Shown here piece by piece: positions 1-7,876 of a DNA stretch of 64,000 nucleotides. Each line of letters starts with the position of its first letter. Position 1 is the stretch's first letter. The stretch comes from Paenibacillus sp. LHD-117. Lineage in GTDB: Bacteria > Bacillota > Bacilli > Paenibacillales > Paenibacillaceae. The DNA is taken from NCBI RefSeq assembly GCF_030929555.1, contig NZ_JAVFVT010000003.1:186001-250000 (forward strand). The letters are read 5' to 3'. Under the pieces are notes generated by a model, which saw nothing but the letters and a program-made list of their open reading frames with translations, was not told where the DNA came from and did not search any database. Made by a program: the position numbers and the translations under genes.

Positions 1-109
1 CGGGATTGGTGGTTACCGGAACGTCCGTGGTATCGGTTGACAGTAATGCGGACAGGCTGGGACTTCCTTCGAACACTGGCGGGATACTCAGTCTAGGATT
101 AGCTTCCAT
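1..109 (-). CDS. Possible N-terminus of an unidentified protein, cut by the window edge
   Basis: Read on the minus strand, an ATG at 109-107 opens a frame that stays open for 36 codons to the window edge. It is preceded by GGAG nine bases upstream, which is a reasonable ribosome site. The peptide starts MEANPRLSIPPVFEGSPSLS and is rich in Pro, Ser and Thr. I do not recognise a family. The stretch is short, so it may be chance. Confidence 0.3.
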   Translation of the reverse strand, partial: MEANPRLSIPPVFEGSPSLSALLSTDTTDVPVTTNP

Positions 110-255
110 GTGAACACGCTCCATCATCTTAGAAGTTTATAGCAAGCTATATACACTATGAAATGCAAATGAGCGGCGACTTGGACAAATGTACAAACTG
201 ATGGATTTAGGCAAACAAATATCCCGTCCACCGCCCCTCTTTCTTATGCTCAATT

Positions 256-448
256 GTGTTGATATGAAGTTGTAAATGTATGGCCGGCCTGTTCAAGGAC
301 CGCTTTCGCTTGGGATAACAGCTCTTCTTTAACATGTCCGGTTACTTTCAAGCCTTTCCATCCATGTTCAACGTTACGAGTTATTGAAAACCATGTGCTA
401 TTTAAAGCCCAGTTTGGAATAGTTTCATTGGCATTTAACTTGAGACAC
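256..448 (-). pseudogene. Truncated, twice-deleted copy of the ACT-domain gene found at 8610-9032
   Basis: This stretch matches the ACT-domain gene at 8610-9032 almost base for base, but two internal blocks are missing. One deletion removes about 105 bp net (corresponding to about 8721-8828) and the other 60 bp (about 8867-8926); both are multiples of three. The match stops before the start codon, after the bases for the N-terminal region, and begins just inside the C-terminal end. There is no start codon, so it is a remnant. The few substitutions suggest a recent duplication followed by deletion. Confidence 0.85.
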
Positions 449-1136
449 TAGCGTTGCATTAAATCGTGACGATCTTTATGTCTGAAAATTCAGACTAGCA
501 AATCCAAATGGACGGACGCCTCATAAAGGCAGCTCTTTCCACTTGGATGAATTATGTAAATTTGTTCGTAATTATCTGAAAGGGTTGGAAGTTAGACGGT
601 CATTTCTCTTCGAGGAACAGCTTTAGTACGCAGATGTCGTTAACTTTTTCGTGAATTTATCTTGCCGGGTTTCAGACACCCGATCTGTGAACGTTCTCGT
701 ACATATTTGCGCTATCCATTTCCAAACGATGAAAATAGCGTATGCTTGTCCATCCTTTTCGATGGATTATGGACAGGGCTACCTACCATATCTATTGTAA
801 AGGATTTTTTTGTGCTCGCCTCGATGAAGACCCGTTACATGAGAATATGAATGTAGTGCTCGCGCGAGGAATAGATACGCAAGGAAGGGCTAGCAGTGTG
901 AATTATTTCGAGAATTGTCGGCAGATCAGCGGCAAGGATGTCGACCAGAGAGCCAGCTTGCTCAAGACTTCGGGATTCGTTGCCGTTAACATGCCGCGTA
1001 TTTTCATCATAATAAGATCGTACATTAGCCCTCGCCTTCACGTATAGGTGGGGGCTATTGTACGCTTACATTTTGACGGACCGTTAAACATTAGCGGACT
1101 TTGCATAGGAATATAATTCCTTCAGTATAATATCCT
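449..1136. other. Stretch without a convincing gene
   Basis: Open frames here are short, overlap on both strands and lack good ribosome sites. None resembles a known family. An imperfect hairpin lies at about 1028-1057 (AGCCC...GGGCT) without a T run on the plus strand. The region looks like decayed accessory DNA between the ACT-gene remnant and the zinc-ribbon peptide. Confidence 0.5.
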
Positions 1137-1151
1137 TCGGAGGTGTTTACT

Positions 1152-1238
1152 GTGAAATGTCAATATTGCGAAAATCTAAAGCAAATTAAGGGAAGAAACC
1201 ACAGATGCTACGTTTGCGGAATTATAAAGCCCCGATAA
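1152..1238 (+). CDS. 28-residue zinc-ribbon mini-protein
   Basis: A GTG start follows a strong GGAGG (1139-1143) at eight bases. The 28-codon frame encodes two CxxC pairs, CQYC near the N-terminus and CYVC near the C-terminus, about 12 residues apart, with basic residues between them. This is the arrangement of a zinc knuckle or ribbon. It is too short for usual ORF calling. The stop codon lies in the loop of a rho-independent terminator, so it looks like a complete one-gene unit. The function is unknown; nucleic-acid binding or a role in a protein complex would be guesses. Confidence 0.6.
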   Translation: MKCQYCENLKQIKGRNHRCYVCGIIKPR

Positions 1239-1250
1239 GGGGCTTTTATT
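1226..1250 (+). terminator. Rho-independent terminator overlapping the zinc-ribbon stop codon
   Basis: An eight-base stem, AAAGCCCC with GGGGCTTT, encloses a five-base loop and is followed by T-rich sequence. The stop codon TAA of the mini-protein lies in the loop. Confidence 0.8.
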
Positions 1251-1445
1251 ATGTGTTAAGACCTTAAGCTTAGAGTATGAGAAAGCCCCCACCCAGAGGT
1301 TCGAAGGCTTAACGTATATTTTCATAAAATGTTGGCGAGACCCCATCCATGAATAAAATAACGAAAAACTGACGATCTTGCTTATATATGATTTAACATC
1401 ATGTGGAAATTGATAGTTGGTATAAACAATGAAGGGGGCTACATC

Positions 1446-2306
1446 ATGCCAGATTGGTTACTAATTTCGTTACGGACTTTGTTAGCGATTGTCGTTCTTT
1501 TTATCATGACGAAGTTATTGGGAAAGAGACAGATTTCCCAACTATCTTTTTTTGAGTACATAACCGGGATCACGATCGGCAGCATAGCAGCCTATATATC
1601 GTTGGATTTGGATGAAAACTGGTATTTAGGCATCGTTTCATTGATTGTATGGGTAGGCGTCTCCTTAGGAATCGAGTTTTTACAAATGAAGAGTAAATTA
1701 GTTAGAGATTTTGTCGATGGCAAATCAAGAGTGATCATTAAAGATGGGAAAATTCTGGAGGAAAACCTCAAGAAGGAACGACTTACCGCCGACGAGCTAT
1801 TGGAACAACTGCGCAAAAAAAACGTATTCCAAGCGGCGAATGTAGAATTTGCGGTTATGGAACCGAGTGGAGATATCAACATCCTGCTAATGAAAGAGAA
1901 TCAACCCCTAACGCCAAAACATCTTGGTATCAAGGTGGGGCTCGAAAAGGAACCGCAGACTGTCGTTATGGATGGAAATATTATGGATGAACCACTGGCA
2001 ATCATGGGACTTAACCGGGATTGGCTTGATACGGAACTCGAAAAGATAGGCGTTGCCATTGAAAATGTGTTTCTCGGTCAAGTAGACGCCTATGGCCAAC
2101 TGTATGTCGACTTATTTGACGATCAGCTCAGAGTCCCTCAGCCTCAGAAGAAAGCTTCTTTGCTGGCGACTCTAAAAAAATGCGAAGCGGACCTGGAAAT
2201 GTTCAGTTTATCTACAAAAGAAAAAAATGCGAAAAAAATGTATGAAGAATGCGCAAAAGAGCTCGAACGAGTCATTGAGGAAGTCAAACCGCTCCTCATT
2301 CGTTAA
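1446..2306 (+). CDS. DUF421 (YetF-type) membrane protein with C-terminal DUF1657
   Basis: The protein of 286 residues starts MPDWLLISLR; I chose this ATG because GAAGGGGG lies just upstream, while an upstream ATG at 1401 has no good ribosome site. Residues 5-80 carry three hydrophobic helices and the DUF421 motif GKRQISQLSFFEYITGITIG. A cytoplasmic DUF421 domain follows (VFLGQVDAYGQLYVDLFDD). The last 50 residues (ASLLATLKKCEADLEMFSLS) form a DUF1657 helical segment. DUF421-DUF1657 proteins commonly travel with spoVAC-AD-AE in mobile spoVA clusters, as here: spoVAC starts 22 bp after this gene. The molecular role is unknown; a part in spore inner-membrane function is inferred from context. 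Confidence 0.9.
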   Translation: MPDWLLISLRTLLAIVVLFIMTKLLGKRQISQLSFFEYITGITIGSIAAYISLDLDENWYLGIVSLIVWVGVSLGIEFLQMKSKLVRDFVDGKSRVIIKDGKILEENLKKERLTADELLEQLRKKNVFQAANVEFAVMEPSGDINILLMKENQPLTPKHLGIKVGLEKEPQTVVMDGNIMDEPLAIMGLNRDWLDTELEKIGVAIENVFLGQVDAYGQLYVDLFDDQLRVPQPQKKASLLATLKKCEADLEMFSLSTKEKNAKKMYEECAKELERVIEEVKPLLIR

Positions 2307-2328
2307 TAGATAATCAGGAGGATTAAAA

Positions 2329-2811
2329 ATGGCTAATAACAAGCTGAAAAAAGCAACGCCGGTCCAGCAGGAGTATCAAAAACTCGCTAAAGAGCTTGAG
2401 CCCAAAAGGCCGATATTCAAAAACTGCTTGCGAGCGTTTCTTGCCGGGGGAACGATATGCGTGATCGGACAAGCCATTCAGGAAATGTTTGTTCATTGGG
2501 TCGGCTTCGATGAGAAAAAAGCGTCCAATCCGACGGTGGCGGTGCTCATTCTCATTTCCGTTGTTTTGACGAGCCTCGGCGTATACGACAAATTTGCGCA
2601 ATGGGCGGGTGCCGGTTCGGCGGTTCCCGTAACCGGATTCGCCAATTCAATGGCTTCAGCCGCAATTGAACATCGCAGCGAAGGATTGGTTTTAGGCGTA
2701 GGCGGGAAAATGTTCAAACTTGCAGGTCCGGTCATTGTATTCGGAACCGTAGCGGCATTTTTTGTAGGTATCGTCACGTTTGTGTTCAAAGGTACTGGGG
2801 GAGGCCATTGA
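2329..2811 (+). CDS. spoVAC: Stage V sporulation protein AC
   Basis: A 160-residue membrane protein of the SpoVAC/SpoVAEB family, preceded by AGGAGG. The cytoplasmic N-terminus (residues 1-35) contains the family sequence QEYQKLAKELEPKRP, followed by about four hydrophobic segments with CLRAFLAGGTICVIGQ and AGAGSAVPVTGFANS. SpoVAC is part of the SpoVA channel that moves dipicolinic acid into the forespore and releases it at germination; SpoVAC itself is known as a mechanosensitive component. It sits second in a four-gene operon, one base from spoVAD. Confidence 0.95.
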   Translation: MANNKLKKATPVQQEYQKLAKELEPKRPIFKNCLRAFLAGGTICVIGQAIQEMFVHWVGFDEKKASNPTVAVLILISVVLTSLGVYDKFAQWAGAGSAVPVTGFANSMASAAIEHRSEGLVLGVGGKMFKLAGPVIVFGTVAAFFVGIVTFVFKGTGGGH

Positions 2812-2812
2812 T

Positions 2813-3826
2813 ATGCTAAAAGGGCATCAAAGTTGGATCTTTGAAAATAAACCGGTTATTCAGGCTTCGGCTGCCGTAGTTGGCCCGTTTGAAGGCAGGG
2901 GGCCGCTTGCCCGCGATTTTGACATTATACACGGTAACTCCATGCTTGAAGAAGATAGCTGGGAAAAAGCGGAGAAAGTATTGATCGAAGAAGCCGCAAA
3001 ACTGGCGATTGAAAAAGCTGGGTTAACCAAGGAGCAAGTCCAATTTCATATCGGCGGCGATTTGATGAATCAAATTATAAGCACCAGCTTTGCCGCCCGT
3101 TCTCTGTCGATCCCCTATCTCGGCGTGTTCGGCGCTTGCTCAACTTCGATGGAAAGTCTGGCGCTCGCTTCCGCGCTCGTCAATAGCGGAGGGGCGAAAT
3201 ATATACTGGCAGGGACTTGCAGTCATAATGCAAGCGTCGAGAAGCAGTTCCGGTATCCGACCGAATACGGCTCGCAAAAGCCGCCAACTGCCCAATATAC
3301 CGTTACGGGCGCCGGAGCGGCGATCGTAGCGCAGAGAGGGGAAGGACCAGTCGTCGCGTCAGCGACAATTGGCCGGGTTATCGATATGGGGATAACGGAT
3401 CCTTTTAACATGGGAGCGGCTATGGCGCCCGCTGCGGTTGACACCATTCAAGCTCATTTTCGGGATTTGCAGATCGAGCCGGGTTATTATGATTTGATCG
3501 TCACGGGCGATCTGGCGAAGGTAGGCTATGAGATTGCCTGCAAATTGTTCGAAAAACACAACTTTCCGATCGATCAAACGCAATATGCCGATTGCGGCAT
3601 GATGATTTACGATTACGATACCCAGATGGTGCAAGCGGGGGCAAGCGGTTGCGGCTGCTCGGCCGTTGTCACCTACGGTCATTTAATGAGAAGAATACGG
3701 GAGGGAGAAATCAAACGTTTGCTTGTTGTTGCAACAGGGGCGCTCTTATCGCCGCTTTCGTTTCAACAAGGGGAAAGTATTCCTTGCATCGCACATGCTG
3801 TAGCTATAGAAGCAGGAGGAGTTTGA
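2813..3826 (+). CDS. spoVAD: Stage V sporulation protein AD
   Basis: 337 residues, starting MLKGHQSWIF after GGGGGAGG; an in-frame start at 2780 would overlap spoVAC and is less likely. The protein has the thiolase-like fold typical of SpoVAD, with GPFEGRGPLARDFD near residue 30 and the FGACSTSMESLALA segment near residue 105. SpoVAD binds dipicolinic acid and is the soluble, membrane-associated component of the SpoVA channel. Length matches the family. spoVAE begins one base after the stop codon, so the genes are translationally close. Confidence 0.95.
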   Translation: MLKGHQSWIFENKPVIQASAAVVGPFEGRGPLARDFDIIHGNSMLEEDSWEKAEKVLIEEAAKLAIEKAGLTKEQVQFHIGGDLMNQIISTSFAARSLSIPYLGVFGACSTSMESLALASALVNSGGAKYILAGTCSHNASVEKQFRYPTEYGSQKPPTAQYTVTGAGAAIVAQRGEGPVVASATIGRVIDMGITDPFNMGAAMAPAAVDTIQAHFRDLQIEPGYYDLIVTGDLAKVGYEIACKLFEKHNFPIDQTQYADCGMMIYDYDTQMVQAGASGCGCSAVVTYGHLMRRIREGEIKRLLVVATGALLSPLSFQQGESIPCIAHAVAIEAGGV

Positions 3827-3827
3827 C

Positions 3828-4178
3828 ATGATCTTTTTATGGGCATTTCTTGTAGGTGGCGCCATTTGCGTTTTCGGTCAGCTTTGTTTCGATGCGTTTA
3901 AAATGACTCCGGCGCATACCATGACTTTACTCGTTGTTCTGGGAGCTGTCGCTGACGGACTTGGCTTGTATGACCCGCTCGTTAAATTTGCCGGTGCCGG
4001 CGCTTCCGTCCCCATCACCAGTTTTGGCAACGCTCTGGTTCACGGCGCTTTGGAGGAATTGCAGAAAGACGGATGGATCGGTGTTATTACCGGTATATTC
4101 AAGGTTACCAGCGCAGGTATTTCGGCAGCCATTATTTTCTCATTTTTGGCCGCTTTGATAGTTAAACCAAAAGGTTAG
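3828..4178 (+). CDS. spoVAE: Stage V sporulation protein AE (SpoVAEb type)
   Basis: 116 residues, preceded by AGGAGG. It has four hydrophobic segments and the family motifs FLVGGAICVFGQ, AGAGASVPITSFGNALVHGA and a C-terminal SAGISAAIIFSFLAALIVKPKG. This is the short SpoVAEb form, related in sequence to SpoVAC. It is a membrane component of the dipicolinate channel and the last gene of the cluster. A C-terminal fragment of a second spoVAE lies on the other strand at 5867-5979. Confidence 0.95.
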   Translation: MIFLWAFLVGGAICVFGQLCFDAFKMTPAHTMTLLVVLGAVADGLGLYDPLVKFAGAGASVPITSFGNALVHGALEELQKDGWIGVITGIFKVTSAGISAAIIFSFLAALIVKPKG

Positions 4179-4262
4179 ATTGCAATTGGATTAACTTAAA
4201 GTAGAAGGGGACAATATTCGCGATCCATAGTCAGGTAGTTCTTTGCATTAAATAAATTATTG

Positions 4263-5045
4263 TTACGAGTGGCCATGTCGATGAACAAACTGTTTTATCA
4301 GTTCGTTCAATTGTTCGGAGGCTTTCGTTGGAATCCGATGATCGACATTTTTAATGAACGCCAGTTCACTCTTCGGCAATCGTTGATGCAACATTTTGGC
4401 ATATGGATGGAAGTGCTTGTCTTTTTCCCCGTATACGAGCAGGACGGGCAGATGAATTTCCGGCAGCCGCGGCGTACAGTTGTACTTCAAGCTGTACTGG
4501 TAATACTGCTCCGCATTTCTGGCATTTGCTTTCTTCGCGTCATTAAATAACTTGCGGAACAAAGTAAGATTTTTAGTTTGTCTCCAGGCAAGGGAAAACG
4601 CGAGCATGCCGATAGCTCCGATTTTGGAGAAAGCAATGCCTAAAGAGATTTCGTTTCTTAACCGCCGTTCGTTCACTTCCGACATTCCGCCGATGACTAT
4701 TCCCCCCAATGCCCGATCGGGATAAGTCAAGAGAAATTCGAGCACCACCGAACCGCCGGTAGAATACCCGCACAAGTAACATTTATCGATGCTAAGCCGG
4801 TCCATCAACTGTTTAATGTCTTCGACGATTACAGGGTAAGAAACCTTTTCATGCGAAGGCCGGCTCTTACCGTGTCCTCTGATGTCAAAAGCAATGGTTC
4901 GAAAATGAGGCGATAGCCCTTGGATTTGGTATGTGAAATTTAAGCTTGTGAGTACCGGAGGATGAATGAAAAGGATGGCGATACCTTTTCCACGATCTAT
5001 ATAATGCATCGAGTATTCGTTTATATTTACGGTAGTCATCGCCAC
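4263..5045 (-). CDS. Alpha/beta hydrolase
   Basis: 260 residues with the alpha/beta hydrolase fold. The oxyanion region is IHPPVLTSLNF, the nucleophile elbow is GYSTGGS near residue 94, the acid is in VYGEKDKHF near residue 211 and the histidine in NVDHRIP near residue 238, giving a full Ser-Asp-His triad. There is no signal peptide. The substrate cannot be told from sequence. It is convergent with the spoVA operon and downstream of the YhcN-type gene, from which a terminator separates it. Confidence 0.85.
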   Translation of the reverse strand: MAMTTVNINEYSMHYIDRGKGIAILFIHPPVLTSLNFTYQIQGLSPHFRTIAFDIRGHGKSRPSHEKVSYPVIVEDIKQLMDRLSIDKCYLCGYSTGGSVVLEFLLTYPDRALGGIVIGGMSEVNERRLRNEISLGIAFSKIGAIGMLAFSLAWRQTKNLTLFRKLFNDAKKANARNAEQYYQYSLKYNCTPRLPEIHLPVLLVYGEKDKHFHPYAKMLHQRLPKSELAFIKNVDHRIPTKASEQLNELIKQFVHRHGHS

Positions 5046-5181
5046 GCTCCATCTCTATTAGGTTCCTACGATAAATGATTCTCCAATAATTTAACCTATA
5101 AGAACGAAAAACATTCAATCGGCCGGTTTGTCAAATCCTGTTGTTTCAACCTGTCGAATTAGGCAATAACTGACGAATAAG

Positions 5182-5217
5182 AAAAACAGCCATGCTCTTT
5201 TGAGCATGGCTGTTTTT
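5182..5217 (-). terminator. Bidirectional terminator between the spore lipoprotein gene and the hydrolase gene
   Basis: A perfect 16-base stem (AACAGCCATGCTC with its complement) with a TTTT loop is flanked by A and T runs on both sides. It lies just after the stop codon of the minus-strand YhcN-type gene. Confidence 0.85.
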
Positions 5218-5233
5218 TCTGCGTATATATGAG

Positions 5234-5842
5234 CTATCTCGCATTCGGAAATATTCTTGCCACCATCTCATTAAATTCTTCCACAAATCCGGCAACAGGC
5301 CTTCCTTGTTGAACGTCATCGACATATCCATTGATACGATCTACAAATTGCGGATTCGTGGATACATAGACGTTCTGAATATCGGAATCCGCAGCTCTCA
5401 CTTGCTTCGCGATCTGATCTTCAATATCGCGTGTTAGCTTTTTTTGGTCGTCATCAAGGGCTGCCGCAACATAAGCATTACGCCGCGTAACAAGGACGTT
5501 GGCCTGCCGGACGCCTTTTAATTTCGTAATGTTTTCTGCAGCCCGATCGGCTACTTCGACCCGATCCTCAGCCGTTCTTAATCCATCGTTGTTGCCATTG
5601 CGAGTTCCGTCATTATCCGCATTAAACAGGCCGTTTCGGCCATTATCGGCATCTCCGAACGGACGATTATTCCGGTTATCCGCATTGTTGCGATTGCGAA
5701 AGATTTCCCACCCCTGATCATTGTCCCGGGTATTCTGCTGTCTCACTTGATTATTATCAGTTAGCGTACATCCAGTTGCAAATAATATCAAGCTTGTCAT
5801 CATGACGATTAAGACTTTTAGTGTACTCTTGTTCTTATACAT
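5234..5842 (-). CDS. YhcN/YlaJ-type sporulation lipoprotein
   Basis: 202 residues with a signal peptide ending in the lipobox LFATGC (cysteine near residue 25), then a low-complexity Asn/Asp/Arg/Gly stretch at residues 28-88, then a YhcN/YlaJ domain (residues 90-175) with NVLVTRRNAYVAA. Proteins of this family sit on the spore inner membrane; YhcN-like lipoproteins are found in mobile spoVA elements, which fits the neighbourhood. The long Asn-rich linker is typical of the family. The start of the gene lies 25 bp from the relic of a second spoVAE. Confidence 0.85.
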   Translation of the reverse strand: MYKNKSTLKVLIVMMTSLILFATGCTLTDNNQVRQQNTRDNDQGWEIFRNRNNADNRNNRPFGDADNGRNGLFNADNDGTRNGNNDGLRTAEDRVEVADRAAENITKLKGVRQANVLVTRRNAYVAAALDDDQKKLTRDIEDQIAKQVRAADSDIQNVYVSTNPQFVDRINGYVDDVQQGRPVAGFVEEFNEMVARIFPNAR

Positions 5843-5866
5843 AGATCGGTTCGCTCCTTTTTTTGT

Positions 5867-5979
5867 TTATATTCTCTCTTTCGGTACGCTTCCATACATG
5901 CAAATTTTTCCTTTGGGCTTAACGAACAAAGCTGCCAACAAGGAAAAGATGATGGCGGCGGAAATACCCGCGCTGGCCA
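5867..5979 (-). pseudogene. spoVAE: C-terminal fragment of a second spoVAE
   Basis: On the minus strand this stretch encodes LASAGISAAIIFSLLAALFVKPKG followed by a short tail and a stop. It matches the C-terminal end of the intact SpoVAE at 4100-4178 with only a few changes. Upstream, two in-frame stop codons close the frame, and no further homology is visible. It lies directly upstream of the YhcN-type gene on the same strand, suggesting an older spoVA operon once preceded that gene. Confidence 0.8.
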
Positions 5980-5984
5980 GTCAT

Positions 5985-6232
5985 CACAATTTTCAACACA
6001 TTAGATTATTTGTTAAAAGCCTAGCCTCAAATCAAAAATCATTTCCCACAATAGGAAAATGTATAGATTTACTACTACATTGTTGGGACGATTCAAATTC
6101 TTTTTCTATAATGCAGCGCGACCTGAACTCATTGCTGGTAAAACATTGTTTGAATGAAAGGATAAGGCCTCTACGCAGAATAGAGATTGTTCCTCTGTTA
6201 GGAGGAAATTCAGTAAGAGGCGGTGAGAAGGT
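5985..6232. other. Stretch without a convincing gene
   Basis: This AT-rich stretch lies between the spoVAE fragment and the DUF3918 gene. Frames on both strands are short and resemble nothing I know. It may contain the promoter of the DUF3918 gene, but no clear -35/-10 pair stands out. Confidence 0.4.
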
Positions 6233-6346
6233 ATGCAAAGGATGAAGTCCATGCTGGGAAGAATGAATAATCGGAAAACCATCATTTCTTTATTAGCTTT
6301 AGGAGTTGGCGCTACTGCTTATGGCATCACGCGGAGACGCAGATAA
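6233..6346 (+). CDS. DUF3918-type mini-protein
   Basis: A 37-residue protein preceded by GAGGCGGTGAGAAGG. It has a basic N-terminus (MQRMKSMLGRMNNRK), a short hydrophobic segment with SLLALGVGATAYG and a basic end TRRRR. This is the layout of the small YrzQ/DUF3918 proteins of sporulating Bacilli. The function is unknown; a single membrane-anchored peptide is likely. Confidence 0.65.
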   Translation: MQRMKSMLGRMNNRKTIISLLALGVGATAYGITRRRR

Positions 6347-6365
6347 TATGGGAATAATAAGAATA

Positions 6366-6398
6366 AAAAAAGAATCCAGTCGTCGACTGGATTCTTTA
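6366..6398. terminator. Bidirectional terminator-like palindrome after the DUF3918 gene
   Basis: A perfect palindrome with arms AAAGAATCCAGTCG and CGACTGGATTCTTT. An A run on the left and T-rich sequence on the right allow it to work for both strands. Confidence 0.75.
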
Positions 6399-6475
6399 AT
6401 CTTGGAAGAGCCGATCCAATAAAGCAATATTGCCGAAAACGTGATACCACGAAATCGGTTATCGATCCTTTGACC

Positions 6476-6732
6476 GGTAAATTGATATGATCCCAAACAA
6501 GGGGAGAGATGTGGTTTAGCAGTTCCTCCTGAATCTTCCCTTGCTTTTTGCGGTGTTCTGTTACTTGCTGGAGATAAAAAGCTAATTGCATTGATGATAA
6601 TGTTCAAGGCACTTGCCCTTTGGAGCTGGTCTTATAGCGTACGTTCTCGCAGCTCGCCATGGTTGCCAGAAAATATCGCTCTGGCCAATACGTTCGTGGC
6701 TTCCCCTTCGATAGCGTACAGTTTGGAAAGCA
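6476..6732 (-). pseudogene. tnpA: Relic of the C-terminus of a Tn3-family transposase
   Basis: On the minus strand one frame encodes GEATNVLARAIFSGNHGEL, RERTL, a stop codon (6632-6634, TAA in place of an expected CAA), then DQLQRASALNIIINAIS. This is the conserved end of Tn3-family TnpA. After a shift or small deletion that removes the usual VWNTVYL, the next frame continues QLAFYLQQVTEHRK and ends with NHISPLVWDHINL, the usual transposase terminus. The gene is inactive. Its position among spoVA, DUF1657 and YhcN-type genes fits decay of a Tn3-type element carrying a spoVA cluster. Confidence 0.85.
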
Positions 6733-6863
6733 TATTAAATGATGAACTGGAAGGATCGTGCAGCTTTCGGACGGATTAACAATTTTTCCCTTGCATCATT
6801 ATGTCGGTAACGAGTTAAATTAGTGTTCGTTACATTAAAAAAAGGCGGTGACAATGTACGATC

Positions 6864-7526
6864 ATGCCTCTGTCCCCACGAATGTACCATTGGTTTGTCC
6901 GACCGAGATGGTTTACGAAAAAATATATCCATGACCACATCGAAGGCCATGTCTGTTTGGATAATAAACTCATTCTTGATTTTGGTTCCGGTACCGGGGC
7001 AAATTGTTCTATTTGCAAACCCGGCTTTTATCTTGGCATCGAACCGGATGTCAGTCGGGTTACACTTGCCAAACGGCTTTACCCTGACCATAACTTTATG
7101 ATTTTTGACGGTAAACAGATTTCCGCACAAGATGAAACGTTCGATTATATTTTCATCGTTGCGGTTCTTCACCATATAGCGGACGATCAAATTAAAGACT
7201 ATTTGCTAGAATTCAAACGGGTCTTGAAACCGGGCGGGAAAGTTATAGTGATGGAGCCCTATCTATGCGATCGTACAAAGTGGAATAACCGGTTTATGCA
7301 GTGGTACGATGACGGTGAATATATACGAAACGAAAACAGCTATTTGAGCTTATTTCAAGCCGGACAGTTTGAATGCCAAATATTAAAAAAGTTCACCAAA
7401 TGTTTCGTTTACAATGAAATCTTTTTTTCCGCCATGCTGAAAGACGAACTCGAATCCGTAAGCTATTCGGCCGAGTTCTTCAATCCTTCACTGGAAGGAG
7501 GTGATTTCTGTGACAGTCGCGTCTGA
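6864..7526 (+). CDS. Class I SAM-dependent methyltransferase
   Basis: 220 residues with methyltransferase motif I LILDFGSGTGANCS (near residue 36), an acidic loop GIEPDVS, the FDYIFIVAVLHHI segment and RVLKPGGKVIVMEPY near residue 125. The target is unknown. The start is uncertain: ATG at 6864 or the in-frame ATG at 6882 (MYHWFVRPRW). AAAGGCGG at 6841 is a fair ribosome site, and an ATG at 6854 is in another frame. The end overlaps the DUF1657 gene by 17 bases, so the two are probably translated together. Confidence 0.8.
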   Translation: MPLSPRMYHWFVRPRWFTKKYIHDHIEGHVCLDNKLILDFGSGTGANCSICKPGFYLGIEPDVSRVTLAKRLYPDHNFMIFDGKQISAQDETFDYIFIVAVLHHIADDQIKDYLLEFKRVLKPGGKVIVMEPYLCDRTKWNNRFMQWYDDGEYIRNENSYLSLFQAGQFECQILKKFTKCFVYNEIFFSAMLKDELESVSYSAEFFNPSLEGGDFCDSRV

Positions 7527-7716
7527 TGTTAAAACATGTGTTGCTTCGCTGAAAAGCGCGCAAGCGAGTCTCGAACAATTTGCATTAGCAACCCAAAATC
7601 AAGAGGCCAAAACCCTTTTCACGAATGCCGCGCAGCAAACCCAATCCATCGTGCAACAAGTGGAAGGCCGCGTCCAACAATTGGAAAACGAAGAGCCTCA
7701 ATATAAAGGATTTTAA
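7510..7716 (+). CDS. DUF1657 small protein
   Basis: 68 residues starting at a GTG placed six bases after AAGGAGGTG. The sequence TVASDVKTCVASLKSAQASL and QQTQSIVQQVEGRVQQLE gives the paired amphipathic helices of DUF1657, the same domain as the tail of the DUF421 protein at 1446. Stand-alone DUF1657 proteins are regular members of mobile spoVA clusters. Here it is separated from the spoVA genes, as if the cluster was rearranged. Confidence 0.85.
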   Translation: MTVASDVKTCVASLKSAQASLEQFALATQNQEAKTLFTNAAQQTQSIVQQVEGRVQQLENEEPQYKGF

Positions 7717-7726
7717 AACATACAAT

Positions 7727-7766
7727 GAACAGCCATGATGACGATCACTCATGGCTGTTCTTCATG
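7727..7766 (+). terminator. Rho-independent terminator after the DUF1657 gene
   Basis: A 12-base perfect stem GAACAGCCATGA/TCATGGCTGTTC with a ten-base loop, followed by TTC-rich sequence. Confidence 0.75.
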
Positions 7767-7876
7767 TTGTATTACCCCTTATTGCACAAAGATCAAAGGG
7801 AGTCGCCCGTATAGCGGTAAATCATTTTTATCGATGTCATGAATATGCAGAATTCATTAATGGAGACGGAATAATC

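Noticed and set aside
662..1047. Overlapping small frames on both strands
   Set aside because: No ribosome sites, no family resemblance and poor codon use. Treated as non-coding or decayed DNA.
6319..6591. Minus-strand frame of 90 codons as an intact gene
   Set aside because: Its first half is the broken Tn3 transposase terminus; the rest is unrelated read-through. It is listed as a pseudogene instead.
6854..6866. ATG at 6854 as the methyltransferase start
   Set aside because: It is out of frame with the methyltransferase and meets a stop soon after. ATG 6864 or 6882 is used.
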